From positions 62,001 to 126,000 of the forward strand of contig JAMAHW010000064.1 in the NCBI GenBank assembly GCA_023627715.1: a DNA stretch of 64,000 nucleotides. Direction: 5' to 3'. The DNA is from Periconia sp. R9002 (Eukaryota > Ascomycota > Dothideomycetes > Pleosporales > Periconiaceae). The notes beneath the pieces were generated by a model. It did no database searches. It was not told the origin of the DNA and saw nothing but the letters and a program-made list of their open reading frames with translations. Positions 1 through 11,676 of this stretch are shown piece by piece; the first letter of the stretch is position 1; the number at the start of each line of letters is the position of its first letter. The translations under genes were made by a program, and so were the position numbers.

Positions 1-900
1 TCCGCCAAAATCCTTATCACCCGCCCATGCGTATGCAGACACGGCAGCCACGAGGGTGGAGTCCCAGAAAGCTTCAACAAACAAACCGCGCGAGCCTGTG
101 TGCAGGCCGCAAAAGACCTGATGACGCTCCTACCCGCGCAAAAAGACGCCTCCTATTTCTACAAAATGGGCCAATGGTGGTTGGTCACTCACAGCCTCAT
201 GCAAGCCCTCATCGTGCTCCTCCTCGAAATGTCGTACGGAACCTTCCCCGAGGACGGCGACGAAATCCTCATCTCGATCAAAAAGCTCATCCGCCCGCTC
301 CGCGTCATGGGCAGGAACAACACCGTCGCGGAGCGCGCTTACACCGTCGCATTCCAAGTCCTACGTAAAATCGCCATCAAGCTCAACGCAGAAATCTCGG
401 ACCTTATCAACGAGGACATTGAATTCTCAGGCCCGACCACCACCTCGACTCCTACTTTTAACCCCCAGCAAGTCCAAACCACCATCATCAACCCCATCGA
501 CCCCTCCCACCTTTCTTCCACCGCCTCCACCACCACCACCACCTCCTCGTCCTCCAACATCCCCCTCCTCCCACCATCCTTCACAGACCCACATCACACC
601 CCCTTCACCACCGCCACGCAAAATTCCCAGGATCCTGGGCTGTGGAGCGACTTTTACAACAACCAAACTGGCCAGTTTTCCATGTTTTACACCCCCACAC
701 CTGCCGTCACCAGCAGTGCTACCAACTTTCCACAGCAACAACAACAACAACAAGAACAGTACCCGAACGCGAGTACGGGTTCTTTACCCGGACAGCAAAG
801 TTCGCAGCAGACGTATCAGCAGTTTGATTCGTCGTTTAATAATCCGTTCATGACGGTTTTTGATGAGGAGAATCCGGTGAGGTTTGGGCAGAGTATGTGA
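1..900 (+). CDS. Fungal transcription factor, C-terminal part (partial, 5' end outside window)
   Basis: The frame is open from base 1 to a TGA at 898-900, giving 299 visible residues. The first ~130 residues, with a stretch around 'QAAKDLMTLLP' followed by helices with 'GQWWLVTHSLMQALIVLLLEM', resemble the C-terminal end of the fungal-specific transcription factor domain found in Zn2Cys6 regulators. The rest is a Thr/Ser/Pro-rich tail with a short Gln run near residue 248, as is common in activation regions. The DNA-binding part would lie upstream of this window, so the target genes cannot be guessed. An internal ATG at 100 exists but the homologous-looking frame continues upstream of it, so it is not the true start. 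No intron is needed in the visible part. Family assignment is inferred from sequence style only. Confidence 0.75.
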   Translation, partial: SAKILITRPCVCRHGSHEGGVPESFNKQTARACVQAAKDLMTLLPAQKDASYFYKMGQWWLVTHSLMQALIVLLLEMSYGTFPEDGDEILISIKKLIRPLRVMGRNNTVAERAYTVAFQVLRKIAIKLNAEISDLINEDIEFSGPTTTSTPTFNPQQVQTTIINPIDPSHLSSTASTTTTTSSSSNIPLLPPSFTDPHHTPFTTATQNSQDPGLWSDFYNNQTGQFSMFYTPTPAVTSSATNFPQQQQQQQEQYPNASTGSLPGQQSSQQTYQQFDSSFNNPFMTVFDEENPVRFGQSM

Positions 901-1414
901 AATGGGTTGGAAGAGTGGGGGGTCTTGGGTGGGATGGGGAATGGGTGGGCGTGTGTATGTGTGGATGAAGCTGGGGTGGTTTTGAGGGTAAGGATGAAGG
1001 GTTAAGGTTAGTGTTGGAATTGGGTTGGTGGAAAGATGCGGGAGAGAAATACTACATGTACCACATGTACTTGAGTTACGTAGTTGATGCTTGGAAAGCA
1101 TTATATAACGAGGAAAATTATGAAATAATGATCAACGATATAATTCTTTTTTTGCTTCTGCGAAGTTGTATGATATATACTCAAATATACATTATCAAAT
1201 AACGTTCCTCACGAGATTCGGGATCTCACGTTGACGAAATGAAGAATTATTTGTAAGCAGATGGATCGATGATGTACCACGGAATTCCGACGTCCAGTAC
1301 CTACTCCCATGCCTCAATCACACCCATACCAAATCGTCGTCATACCAATTTCTCTCCCCCCACAATTCCATCCGAAAAAAAAAAACTTCCCGTCTTGCAG
1401 CATAACCTCTCAAA
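901..1414. other. Intergenic, no gene seen
   Basis: About 0.5 kb between the end of the first regulator and the next start. It turns AT-rich from about 1090 to 1260. The last 100 bases are C/A-rich, as expected of a leader. No conserved frame was seen. Confidence 0.6.
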
Positions 1415-3153
1415 ATGGAGGAACCAAGGAGCCAGCGAAGCACACTGCACTGCCCCGTCTGTAACAAGCCCTACACTAACGTCACCAACGGTATGGCTTT
1501 AACTAACCGAAGCGTAAGAGCAAACCTAAACTAAACATGAATGCAGCACGGGCCAAAACTAGACATCTCTCGTATTGCCGGAAGAAATACCAATTAGGTG
1601 CTGTGCCTAGAAGGAAGGCATGTGACGAATGTGTAAAATCCAAGGTTCGCTGTACTGCGCGGGATCCTAGTGGGTGCGTGCGATGCGCTGAGAGGGGTGT
1701 TATGTGCAGTTTTCAAGCAAGAGGCAGGCAGGGTAAGGGTGAGGGGGGTGTTTCGTTTGGGGGAGTTACGGGCTCGTTGGACATCTCCGATGTAGATGTT
1801 CCGGTCCCGGCTATGAACGACGCCGTGCCTGACCTGAACAGTTCTTGGGTTGACACTGAATTGACCAGGGACAGTACTATGCCCTTTACAACTCTAAATT
1901 GGGAAAACGGATTATTTGATCCCGGATGGTCTTCAGCGACCAACCTACCGACTGACTTGACCCAAGACTACGCCCTGGAATCCCATATCGACACCTCCCT
2001 TACCCGCAGCGATCTGCATTCTACATCCACGACGACGTCGTTCCCGCAGCAACTACTCCAAACACCCTCCCCAATACCAACATCCCTGACCTATCGAGAT
2101 CCATCCTCGTTGTTTGAACGGCGCGAGTTCACCGAGCCGGAGCTTAAGCTTACTAGCGACCTTGCGTTACACATTCTGCGCTCCTACCCCTACATGATCG
2201 CGAGCCAAGATTCTGTACCTCCCTTCGTGCACCCGAAGTATTGCGTTATTTTCGAGGGCGGAATGAAACGTCCTAGTTCTCTCGATGCTGCGCTGAAGTT
2301 GACGAGGATGCTGCTGCATGCTCGACGGATGAGTAAGAGTTTGGTTTGGGGGTTGATTCGGATGGAGCAGGAGCGTATATTTAACGAGGTTAGCCCTAGA
2401 CTCATTACTACATCTGGGGATCTAGATCACTGATGGAAAGCACCCGTAAACAGTACCACAACTATAACAAATGGCAAGTCCTCGAGGCGCTGCAATCTCT
2501 CATAATATACATGCTTCTGAGAATCATGGAGGGACGGCACGGATATACCAGCTTCGGGACCCAGCTGTTAGCTTCAACGACTGTGAGTAAATTGTCATGT
2601 CGAAGATTCCTTGAAAAAACCCCTCCAGAGTACTTACGAAGAGACCGGTGAAAAAGGCAATCTGCACCTACATCAGCGCAAACTTTGGCACGCTCGTCGA
2701 TCCCACTGAAGTCTCAGGTCAGATGATCCAGTGGAAGGACTGGGTCTTTTTCGAGTCGCGACGGCGGTGAGTACCTCCCCTCCACACATCCCCTAAGCAT
2801 TCTATCAAGAATAACCCATACTAACACTTCCCCCCTCACACACAAGAACCGCAACCACCGCACTCATCATCAACAGCGTCATCCACGCACAAGCTACGCT
2901 ACCGTCTCGCGCCATACCCGAGTACAATCGCTCCCCTGCGCCGTCGCCTAAGTCTTTATGGCATGCTGAGAATGAGAGGGAATGGGTAAGTGGTTATGCG
3001 GAGCACTTGCAGGGGAATGCGGAGTATGGTATGCTTACGAACTCTGATTTGGTGGGGTTGAAGGGGGCGAATGGAGGGCAGCATGATAGGTGGTATGCAC
3101 ATGCGGATGGGTTTGGGCATTTGGTTACGCTGGTGTCGGATATGATTGGTTAG
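1415..3153 (+). CDS. Transcription factor with N-terminal C2HC finger and Zn2Cys6 cluster (5 exons)
   Basis: Model: exons 1415-1490, 1547-2388, 2454-2582, 2642-2766 and 2847-3153 (492 aa); all phases close. The first intron splits a C2HC-type finger: 'CPVCNKPY' in exon 1 and 'TRHLSYC' in exon 2. It is followed at once by a full Zn2Cys6 cluster, C-x2-C-x6-C-x7-C-x2-C-x6-C ('ACDECVKSKVRC' then 'CVRCAERGVMC'). This tandem arrangement is a known class of fungal regulators. Downstream, 'KWQVLEALQSLIIYMLLRI' and 'WKDWVFFESRRR' match the conserved C-terminal region of that class. It is expected to be a nuclear DNA-binding regulator; the neighbouring SDR gene is a possible target but that is only inference from position. 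The 2389-2453 intron has a weak donor (GTTAGC) and the 2583-2641 acceptor was chosen by phase, so those edges are the least sure. Confidence 0.8.
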
Positions 3154-3357
3154 TGAGAGGGGGTTTTGGTTGTGTGTGGAGAACTGGGGGTACTGATTTG
3201 AGCTCGGCTGGGGACTGTTTGTAGTGTATGTAAGTAGCAGGGTTGGGACTGTACGCTGGATAATACCGCAATCGTCCGATAGGGAATGAGAAGAGTTGTG
3301 AATATGATTTGGCAGTAGGAGTCTTCCGAGGAAAGCCGAGTGGGTCTTTTGGTATCT

Positions 3358-3375
3358 TCCGAAGGCAACTTCGGA
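3358..3375. promoter_or_regulatory. Perfect palindrome with CCG-N10-CGG spacing
   Basis: TCCGAAG and CTTCGGA flank a GCAA spacer. CCG and CGG triplets in this arrangement are typical half-sites of Zn2Cys6 regulators. It lies about 155 bp upstream of the SDR start and about 200 bp after the Zn2Cys6 regulator gene. Function is inferred. Confidence 0.35.
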
Positions 3376-3529
3376 GATGTCTCACGGAGCAGATACACGG
3401 GTATACTACGCCACACCGGCGTGCCATGTAGACCGAAAGCAAAAAGTATTTATTAAAGAAGCAACAGCCTCCCAACCGAGAATAAAAAAAAAGCATACCC
3501 ATCGTGCAAGTCCCTCCCCCAACCCAACC

Positions 3530-4519
3530 ATGTCAACCTCCTCCTTCTTCCCCCCCTTCACCACCCTCACCCACAACCACCCCTACCCACCCATCTCCCC
3601 CCTCCGTCCCCCGCTCTCCACAACCTCAAAAGCAATCGTCATAACCGGCGGCGGCACGGGCATCGGGTCCAGCATCGCAACCTCCTTCGCCCAATCCGGC
3701 TGCCGCAAAATCGCCCTCATCTCCCGCACCACCACCAACCTCCTCCGCACCAAGCGCGACATCGAATCCTCCTTCCCAAACACGCACGTCCTCGCCGTTC
3801 CAGCAGACATTACTAACACAGCCCAACTCGCCACCGCCTTCGCTACGATCCACGACGCCTTTGGCCCGCTGCACGTCCTCGTTGCTAACGCCGCGGCTAT
3901 GCCTTCCCCCTCTCCGCTCCTATCTCAAACATTTGATGTGAGGGCGTGGTGGGACGCGTTCACCACGAACGTCCTCGGCGCCGTGAACACGGTGAGGGAG
4001 TTCGCGAAGTACGCTGCGGATGACGACGGGGTGCAAGTGGTAAACGTCTCAACGGCAGTCGCGCACATGCCGCCATTGGAACCCGGCGTGTCGGCGTACG
4101 CGGCGAGTAAGCTCGCCGCAGTAAAGCTATTTGAGTATCTTGCGCTGGAGAGGAAGCAGTGGTGGGTTGTGAGTTTGCATCCTGGGCTCGTGGAGACGGA
4201 AATGAGTCGGCGGGCGGGTCATGGGGGAATGGACGACGGTGAGTTTGCCCTCGTGCTTATATGACATAAGGGTTTTTCGTTTGGATAATGAGAGGTGCTG
4301 ATTTTTTTGGGGTGTTAACCAGTTGATCTACCCGGCCATTTTTGCGTTTGGCTCGTGAGTCCCGAGGCGAGCTTTCTGAGGGGGAAGTTTGTCTGGGCGA
4401 ATTGGGATGTTGAGGAGTTGGTGGCGCGGAAGGAGGAGGTTGTTGCTGGGGATTTGTTGGATGTGAAGCTCGGTGGGGTGTCGTTTGTGGGGTGGACGGG
4501 GGATGTTGGTGAGGTTTGA
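3530..4519 (+). CDS. Short-chain dehydrogenase/reductase (SDR), 2 exons
   Basis: Exons 3530-4238 and 4323-4519 give 301 aa. The NAD(P)-binding loop is 'TGGGTGIG' near residue 40. The 'NAAA' variant of the NNAG motif follows, then the catalytic Ser in 'NVSTAVAH' and the YxxxK pair in 'YAASKLA'. 'HPGLVETEM' matches the PG motif after the last Rossmann strand. The frame runs into a stop at 4262, but the GTGAGT donor at 4239 and TTAACCAG acceptor restore a C-terminus with 'LVSPEASFLRGKFVWANWDV', which is typical of fungal SDRs. The ATG at 3530 was chosen because the upstream in-frame codons are low-complexity leader. It is expected to be a cytosolic oxidoreductase; the substrate is unknown. Confidence 0.88.
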
Positions 4520-5889
4520 ACGTGTGTTGAAGTTTCTGTTTGGAATGGAGGGAGGGGGTGTGTTGGGAGTTTTGTGAGGGGAGAATGGGTCTGAGGGGTT
4601 GGGGGTAGGAGTGTGACGTGGAGTTTTGAGTGTTGCTGTTCGTTGTCTATCATTGTTCTGTTTGTGTACTGATTGGTTCATCAATGGCGTCATACCGTCT
4701 CCTTTCTCCCCAGATAAAAATATCCCCACACTTTCCGTTTTACTCCGAATAAATGGCTACATGAAACCACATCCAACACCTCACGAAAAACCGATGCAAA
4801 AATAGTTGACAAGACAAGTATTTGGAATACGTGGGGCTGAAACACGCTAATTCCTAAGATAGTGTCAAGAGTCGTTCGGGACAAAAAGCTCAAATGAAGA
4901 TGTATGATGGGGTGTATCATTGATGACTATGGAGTTTTACTTCAGATGTTGTGGGAGTTTGTTCGGTGGTGTTAGCTTTCGATGTTTAAATTTGGAGAGA
5001 CACGTGACGGGGGGTACTAAGGTTGAACTTGAAGCAAGTCGCCGTATGCCACGGGCGGGGTATTGCAGGGCTTTTATTGGCGGTATTGTTGCGATAGGTG
5101 AACATCTATGGACCGAGATTTAATTTTATGCTTGGGGTGTATTCTTGCCCTACAGCTCAAAGTAGTCAACATCAATTCAAATGTTGAGTCTCTCCGTATG
5201 TATCAACAAATATCAATCTCTCAACATTTTTCGGCCAAAAATATTCAAATGACTGATTTAGCGAGACCCATCCACCCAGCGTTTAACCATCGTCCCCTGA
5301 AACCCGTTATTGAACCTAACCGAACCCTGGGACGTATGTAGATATATTTTTGTTTACTTACGTCTGGTCTTTTCTGGATTGTCCGCACTAGTGAGTAGCA
5401 GGTTATCCATGGGAGATGAATATACTGGGACGCCAAGATAGACTTGAGTACATCTAGGCAAGAAGGCTGTGTCATCGAAGCCAATCTTGCTAATTATAAT
5501 GGATGCAATGAGGGTGGACTGAGTTGGGGATGTTGTTCTCTTCGTGCGAAGTAAGATGAGGTGAGGGGTTCTTGATATGCACTGGATGCTGTTGGATCAT
5601 AGAGGTGTGTCCAATGGGGTGTATTTATATGGACGTTGTTCTGCCTGGTGCTACTTTGTGTGTGCCTGAGTTCGAAGTGCTTTCCACTCTTTTTTCTTAC
5701 TTTTTCTGTCAGCTTGTTTAGCTTCATTCTTTGACAGCTTCTTTCACATTCTTTTCTATTCTCCGATTTGCAATTAGGTCCGCAGTGCAGTATCTTTTTT
5801 TTGTATATCCATCACCTTCTTTTTCCCACAACCTTGAAACAAATTTCAAAACAAAAAAGGAGAGGAAGAAGTGATCTCAACTCAGAAAT
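4520..5889. other. Intergenic, 1.4 kb
   Basis: No convincing gene on either strand; short frames here show no domain or splice logic. A pyrimidine-rich leader at about 5740-5860 precedes the next gene. Confidence 0.6.
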
Positions 5890-6291
5890 ATGCACATCAC
5901 ACTCTGCCTTCTCACCGCAGTCTTCGCCTCGGCCGCCATCGCCAACCCCCTTCGTCCCCGCCAATCCAACTTGCAAAGCTTTCTCGGCGCCCTCGGTGGT
6001 ATTTCTGCGCCGCCTGTTCTTTCCTTCAATGACCCGCAGCGCCCATTCGATGTCGATGGCAGCACGTTTGTGTTGCTTGACGAGGCGAGGGAGCGGTCGT
6101 GCGATTTGCAGGTGAATCAGTGTGCGGATCTTGCAAATTCTTCCGGGGGGACTGCTGGGTTTACAGTTCAGGATTGTGAGCAGCAGAGAGGTATGTTCGA
6201 CGAGCCTCTGCTTCTACACTGGAGCGCAATAATAAGGATTGAATGATGAGTATGTGCTAATATTGGCGCAGTTCAGTGTCTGGCCGGTTAG
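5890..6291 (+). CDS. Small secreted protein (106 aa, 2 exons)
   Basis: Exons 5890-6190 and 6272-6291. The product begins with a clear signal peptide (MHITLCLLTAVFASAAIA), followed by a short pro-like segment ending in 'RPRQ'. The mature part has four cysteines: 'RSCDL', 'NQCADL', 'QDCEQQ' and 'VQCLAG' at the very C-terminus. The last Cys is only present if the 81-bp intron (GTATGT donor, GCGCAG acceptor) is removed; the unspliced frame ends in non-conserved sequence. The pattern of four cysteines with a C-terminal Gln/Cys end resembles a family of small secreted proteins common in plant-associated Dothideomycetes. Function is unknown; an apoplastic role is only inference. Confidence 0.78.
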
Positions 6292-7163
6292 ATGGGAGGG
6301 ATAGAGGGATGAGCTGTATTCCTTTATTGGTGCGTATGATGGACAAACCCGGAAATATTGAATACTCTTCAAGGACGGCTTTATCATGATAACGATATAT
6401 GTGGGTTTGGAATATCAACCAGTGAAGTAGATCCTGGACCTCGTTCACGTGGTCGTCTTGTTGCGCTGCAATGCTATTGGACGGGAGGACAAAAACTAGA
6501 CTCCATAGCAGCGTTGCCCTCTTCTACTACTCAGTATCAATGAAATTCTTGTGTAAACAGCACTGAGTTCTCTGACGTATCTATATTACTCCGTAAGCTC
6601 CGAGACACCTACTTCATATGTTCTAGTTCTGTGGGTCTCAATTCTTCACAAACCCATGGGTTGCATATAGCTTACGCTTTGGGACGTGATATTTTCAATC
6701 TGGTATTTTCCTTGTTATTTCATGAAATAAACCCCGCTTTTACTCTGCTTCCTAGTCTAATATTTCGGAAGCTGCCGAACTAGTCACTTTTCCCCGCGCC
6801 GTGCGTCCCCTGCTAGCTCGGCATGCATAGCTAAATTTCAGAGACAAGCATATGTATTGCCACCAAATTGAAACAGATAACAATCGTTGAACCCTATTGG
6901 TAAAACAGGGATCGGAAAATATCTGCAGGAGGGGATTTTTCCGTTCCAGCAGTTTGCGATCCCCGGAAGAGAAAAAAGACCGCGGCTATACCCGTGAGAG
7001 AGCCTTAGCGTAGGTGAATGAGTTCCACTTTTCTGTGGGGAATGGTATGCCGACGTGCATTCAACCACGGGGGAAGGGGAAATAAGGCAATCATCAGTCC
7101 ATGAAAAGCTGATATATCTTTAGAATTACCACGGGAATAGCTTCAAAACAAGCTCAGTTTCTC
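6292..7163. other. Intergenic, no gene seen
   Basis: About 0.9 kb. Small frames on both strands lack signal peptides, domains or plausible splice partners. Confidence 0.55.
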
Positions 7164-7170
7164 TATAAAA
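7164..7170 (+). promoter_or_regulatory. TATA box of the Cys-rich peptide gene
   Basis: TATAAAA lies 120 bp upstream of the ATG at 7290 and is followed by a C-rich leader, the usual fungal core promoter layout. Confidence 0.55.
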
Positions 7171-7289
7171 GAAGCTGGGCTTTCGCTCCGTCAAGTGCCA
7201 CCCAAGATCTGCTCTCCATCTTCATCCACCCCACCTCAACTCTAATGCACCCCAACAATCAAATTGCCAAAGTGCAAAAAATTATCACG

Positions 7290-7496
7290 ATGAAGTTCCA
7301 ACTCTACACCCTTATTTTCGCCGGCCTAGCCGCCACGGGCTTCGCTCGTCCCCAGGAAGAGATTGGCAATAGCGGGTGCTACATCCGCCCGGCTACGCAA
7401 GATAAGTGCAGGGAAGAGTATCCAAAGTACTGCTCCGGCTCCAGTGGCACCAATGTTTTCCCCTTCTGCTGCAAGACCTCTGTCGAGTGGTGCTAA
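7290..7496 (+). CDS. Cysteine-rich small secreted peptide (68 aa)
   Basis: The ATG at 7290 gives MKFQLYTLIFAGLAATGFA, a good signal peptide; the upstream in-frame ATG at 7245 would bury it behind 15 polar residues and is rejected. The mature part of about 49 residues has six cysteines: 'SGCYIR', 'DKCREE', 'KYCSG', the pair in 'PFCCKT' and a C-terminal 'EWC'. Such a density suggests three disulfides and a compact secreted fold, as in fungal effector-like or antimicrobial-like peptides. No family was recognised. The gene is intronless and has a consensus TATA box. Confidence 0.75.
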   Translation: MKFQLYTLIFAGLAATGFARPQEEIGNSGCYIRPATQDKCREEYPKYCSGSSGTNVFPFCCKTSVEWC

Positions 7497-8600
7497 GCGG
7501 CGGAACTATATTGAACTCAGGATACAGATACATGAGCTTGAGTATGTGGTTGCACTTTTGACGATGTTTTCTCTTCTTTCAAACAAGAATCTATTCTTAC
7601 TCGTTACCCAGTTGCTTGCCCCAGATGATAGTAGGAAACGGAATATCCCTATCGCCTTCCCTTGGATCACAATCAGATGGGATGGGGGATTTGGTCATGT
7701 GGGCAGACAGGTTCGAAAAGCGAGCTTAGTTTTTGCACGGTTCTGCAATGATGTTAAATACTGCAACTGATCATAATTCAATTCCATGACCGTTACGAAG
7801 ACTCCTTTTTTTAGCTAAGCCGCCTTCAAGAATTCATTCTGCCATATCCTGCACTCGCTGAGAAGTTGAACCAAATCTCCCCCATCAAACGTAAATCTTA
7901 TTGTTAGATTGCAACACACTTTTGTAGAAATACTACTCTCATTTTTATACTAGTCATACTTATGATATATAGTAGATACAAGTATACCACACTTATGCTG
8001 CAATATCTTGGGTATAATCTGAGCATCGTTATTCTATTCATAATTTTTACTAACTTATATTCTAAACGATACTAATGCAGCGCGCCCTATGAAAACAGAT
8101 TGGCTGTAGAGTATTTTCTACATCCTAAATGGAGCTTGCAGAGTTAAACACACTTGGAATTTGGTATCGCATACGAGTGCCCTTCGCCCGCCCAGGTTGA
8201 AAGCTACTCCCATACAGCTTCCACGATGTCTGTAACACAGAATCCCCAGGACAGTTCGATTACAAGGCATACGGCAACTGATTAATTTAATTGCTACTGC
8301 CGAGAGGTCAGTAAAACGAGAGATAAGCGCGATGCTTTGAATGGGCGGGTGACGTGAGCCAATCATATGTATCCAACAGGGAAACAGGCACACTGCATGT
8401 AACATCGCACAAGACCCGGCTCTATGAAGAGGCTTGGCTTTGATCGGTACTAGGAGGCATTCTTTTCCCAGACTACGCCGCACTGCAGTTGGATTATTTA
8501 ATTATTGAAACTTTACCCCGCTCGCTGTTTAAACACCGGACCCCATCCATTATACAACTCATCAACTACATCACAATCCAGCGCACTTTACGCGAAAAAA
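7497..8600. other. Intergenic, AT-rich in the middle
   Basis: About 1.1 kb without a supported gene. Positions about 7890-8080 are markedly AT-rich. A 121-codon frame on the minus strand (8118-8483) has no recognisable features. Confidence 0.55.
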
Positions 8601-10333
8601 ATGTCGAATTTTTTGGGAACCATTCTGGGGGATGATGTCTTGTCTCGAGTCATAAATCTGACAATAATAGCATTGCTAGTAAGATCACCCCGTGGACCTG
8701 CAATTTTCAATATGCTAACTTTTTTTTCTTTCAGTGGCCCATTGTTGTCTGCGTCTACAACCTCTTTTTCCACCCTCTAGCCAAATTTCCAGGCCCCGTG
8801 CTCTGGTGTGCGTCTCGACTGCCGTATATGCGTGCAGCTTGGGGCAAGCATTTTCCGTACGTGGTCCAGAAACTGCATGCTCAATATGGTGAGGTTGTTC
8901 GAGTGGCGCCAAACGAGCTCTCTTTCTCCGGTCCAGCTGCCAGGGACGATATCTACTCCAACACAGATGGAGCCAACAACGGAGCGTTTCCTAAGAGTGA
9001 AATTTGGCACGGCAACCCCGATGGTGGGCCTGCGTCAGTTTTTACCACTATCAATTTCAAGGAACACGCGCGAATCAGACGTTTCATGGATCCCGCATTC
9101 AGCGAGAGGGCTGTCCTAAAACAAGAACCAATCCTGCAAGAGTACGTGGGGCTTTGCATCAGTAAGCTTCGTGAGAGAGCTTCTAATGGAGGCGGCAAGA
9201 CCACTATGAACATTGTGGATTGGTTTAACTTCACACTATTTGATATCATCGGCGAACTCTCCTTCGGGGAATCCTTTGACTGCTTGAAAAAATGCGAATA
9301 CGAGGGTTGGATGGATCAGATGGCTGCGTCCATCAAACTCCATTATTTATCCATCAACTTGCGACATTACCCAATTATCACCGCGCTTACGAAACTTCTG
9401 GGCCCATTTCTTGTTCCGAAAGATATCGTCGCCCAACATATGGATTACAGTCAACGCTCGGCTGCAAAGTTGAAACGTCGACTGGCGTTGAAAGATTCCA
9501 TCGACCGACCAGACATTATATCTCAGCTCATGCGGAGTGAAGATCGGGATGAAGGGCTGACATCGGAAGAAGTCTTACTCAACAGCATGTTATTTATCAA
9601 CGCAGCGAGCGAGACCACAGCCACCACTCTTACAGGGGTGGTTAATATGCTTCTACAAAATCCAGCCTCGCTATCGAAACTGGAAAATGAGGTACGAGGT
9701 TTCTCAAACCAATCAGACTTGACACTCCAAGCGCTGAAACAACTTCCATATTTGAATGGAATTCTCAACGAAGCACTGCGAATGTGCAATCCAAAGTGCG
9801 TACTCTGGACACAAGCTACCAGATATATGCGTTCGGGAGCTAACAAGCCACAGTCCCATTGGCCACTTGCGCACGACGCCCCCGAACGGTGGAATCGTCG
9901 ATGGCCACTTCGTCGCTGGTAATGTGAGTTCATCAGCTGCACCACTCATCTAGAGAGGAGGATAAATGCTAACAACATGTAGACACTCGTGACAATTCAA
10001 CCGCAAGCACTGTGTTACTCTTCCAAGTATTTCCATGAGCCAGAAGCCTGGCGCCCCGAGCGATGGCTCAAAGATGCTGAAACCAATCCTGAGTCACCTT
10101 ATTACAATGATCATAGGAAAGGAGTTCGAGGATTTGGCTGGGGGCCTTACATCTGTGTTGGAGAGCCTTTAGGTTGGGCATGGATGCGTTTGATCATTGC
10201 TGCGATGGTTTGGACATTCGATCTCAGGAAAGCTGATGGACCTAACTCTCTTATTGATTGGGCTACACAAGACGTCTTTGGTATCGTCATCAAGCATCGT
10301 TTGAATGTCGTCTTCCAGGAAAGAACTAATTGA
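8601..10333 (+). CDS. Cytochrome P450 (519 aa, 4 exons)
   Basis: Exons 8601-8678, 8735-9795, 9854-9923 and 9983-10333. The short first exon encodes a hydrophobic membrane anchor; intron 1 has a perfect GCTAAC branch point. The N-terminus continues 'NLFFHPLAKFPGPVLW' and 'YGEVVRVAPNELSF', typical of fungal P450s related to trichothecene-type hydroxylases (CYP65-like). The I-helix carries 'NAASETTATT', the K-helix ExxR is in 'NEALRM', then 'WRPERW', and the haem loop is 'FGWGPYICVG' with Cys461. The haem loop has Tyr where Arg or His is usual, and Gly replaces Ala after it ('EPLGWAW'). It should be an ER-anchored monooxygenase; the substrate is unknown. Neighbouring remnants of a transporter suggest a former metabolic cluster. 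Confidence 0.88.
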
Positions 10334-10609
10334 AACTTTGGCCTTAGACACGCCGAGGGGTAACTTTGGGTTGAAAGGCGATAAATTCGAAAGCTATCAA
10401 AGTTTTGCTCACGCATGCTCTTGTATGCATAGCGAATGCAAAAACAATGATCTCCTATGCGCATCGGCCGAGACAAGCTTCTCCTTCCCGCCTAAGTTGG
10501 GGCCACCTAATCACATCCTAAACATGGAACTACGCCTCACGCAGACCTTTATGACCCATGGCAACCCCGAAATTCCCTGATTGTCTCCCCGAGTAAAGCT
10601 CCACAACAT

Positions 10610-11246
10610 ATGCGGAGCGCTTTGAGTACCTTTCATCCTGGTATATCAAACAGTCGCCTTATTGAATATCAATTCCTTGGGGGAATGGGATTTGGACTGG
10701 TCAACAATGTCGTAAGTGGGCCAACCTTATGAGTCTATCTTCAATTCTCTCTTGTGTTGTCAAAATTAATCGTACTCGGAGGATCATATCGGCATGCAAG
10801 CCTCGGTGCCCAAGAAGCTGGTTCCCATCGCTGCCGGCAGTCTCATGGCAATTGTGTCTGCTACCCATGCCATTTTTCTTGCTGCTGGACAAGCAGTCTT
10901 TCAAGATCGTCTGACTGTGCCCTTGGAAGACAAGGTACCACCAGAACTCATAAAGAGAATGCTGGATTCGGGCGCTACTAATATACGCTCGTTTGTCTCC
11001 CTGGCCGATCTACCCCTCGTTCTGCAAGCTTACAGCTAGAGTATTACATAAGTCTTTGTAAATCTCCATCATGTTATCCTGGGATGTCTCTTTACTAAAA
11101 CGTGACAGCATTTGCCTGCGGCTGCTCCCGTCATTGGCTTTCTCTTGGCCTTGGGGCTAAAGTGGATCCCGTTGAAAAAGAAAGGAGAGGCTCCAGCAGT
11201 AAATGAGGAATCTCATAGTGATCATATTGACGGTCTCAAGGCCTAA
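10610..11246 (+). pseudogene. 3' remnant of an MFS drug/metabolite transporter
   Basis: Only the last membrane segments of a 14-TM MFS exporter remain. Pieces are 10610-10711 ('LSTFHPG', 'GGMGFGLVNNV'), 10782-11057 ('QASVPKKLVPIAAGSLMAI', 'GQAVFQDRL', 'DSGATNIRSFV') and 11109-11246 ('HLPAAAPVIGFLLALGLKW'), with ordinary introns between them. Two in-frame stops break the second piece: TAG at 11037-11039 and TAA at 11049-11051, just before a good GTAAAT donor at 11058. Both could come from CAG and CAA by C-to-T change. No upstream part of the transporter is found between the P450 and 10610, so at least three quarters of the gene is gone. A short native C-terminus ending at 11037 is less likely because the downstream piece still matches the family. 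Confidence 0.72.
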
Positions 11247-11676
11247 CGAACTTCTCGACACTTCCATTTTATATCCTAATGTCCTTTTTGTCGGCACATA
11301 ATAAGCAAACGGAGCACATTCACCATTCAGATTAATTTACAGCACACAGATACTTCAGGCGCTGATACGTTTCTTGCAATCTTTGGTTGTTGGGGACAGA
11401 TGGTTTCATATTATAATAATATAGGTATAGCGCTTCACTTTCGAAAATTGTTTCACCACCCCCAGTCACGCTATCACGTTTTAAATGAAAGCCGCAACAC
11501 GTTTTCTAGGCAGCATATAAGCCATCTCACCCCACATGCCCCAAGCAGACAAGGCAATGAGCATAGCTAGTTCTCATAGAAGCCTTCAAAGTTCCTAGAC
11601 CTGATAGTCGCATCTGTGACAGTTATCAGTGAGCACGACAAGGAAAAGGGATCAGAGATTATGATTACCCGCAGTA

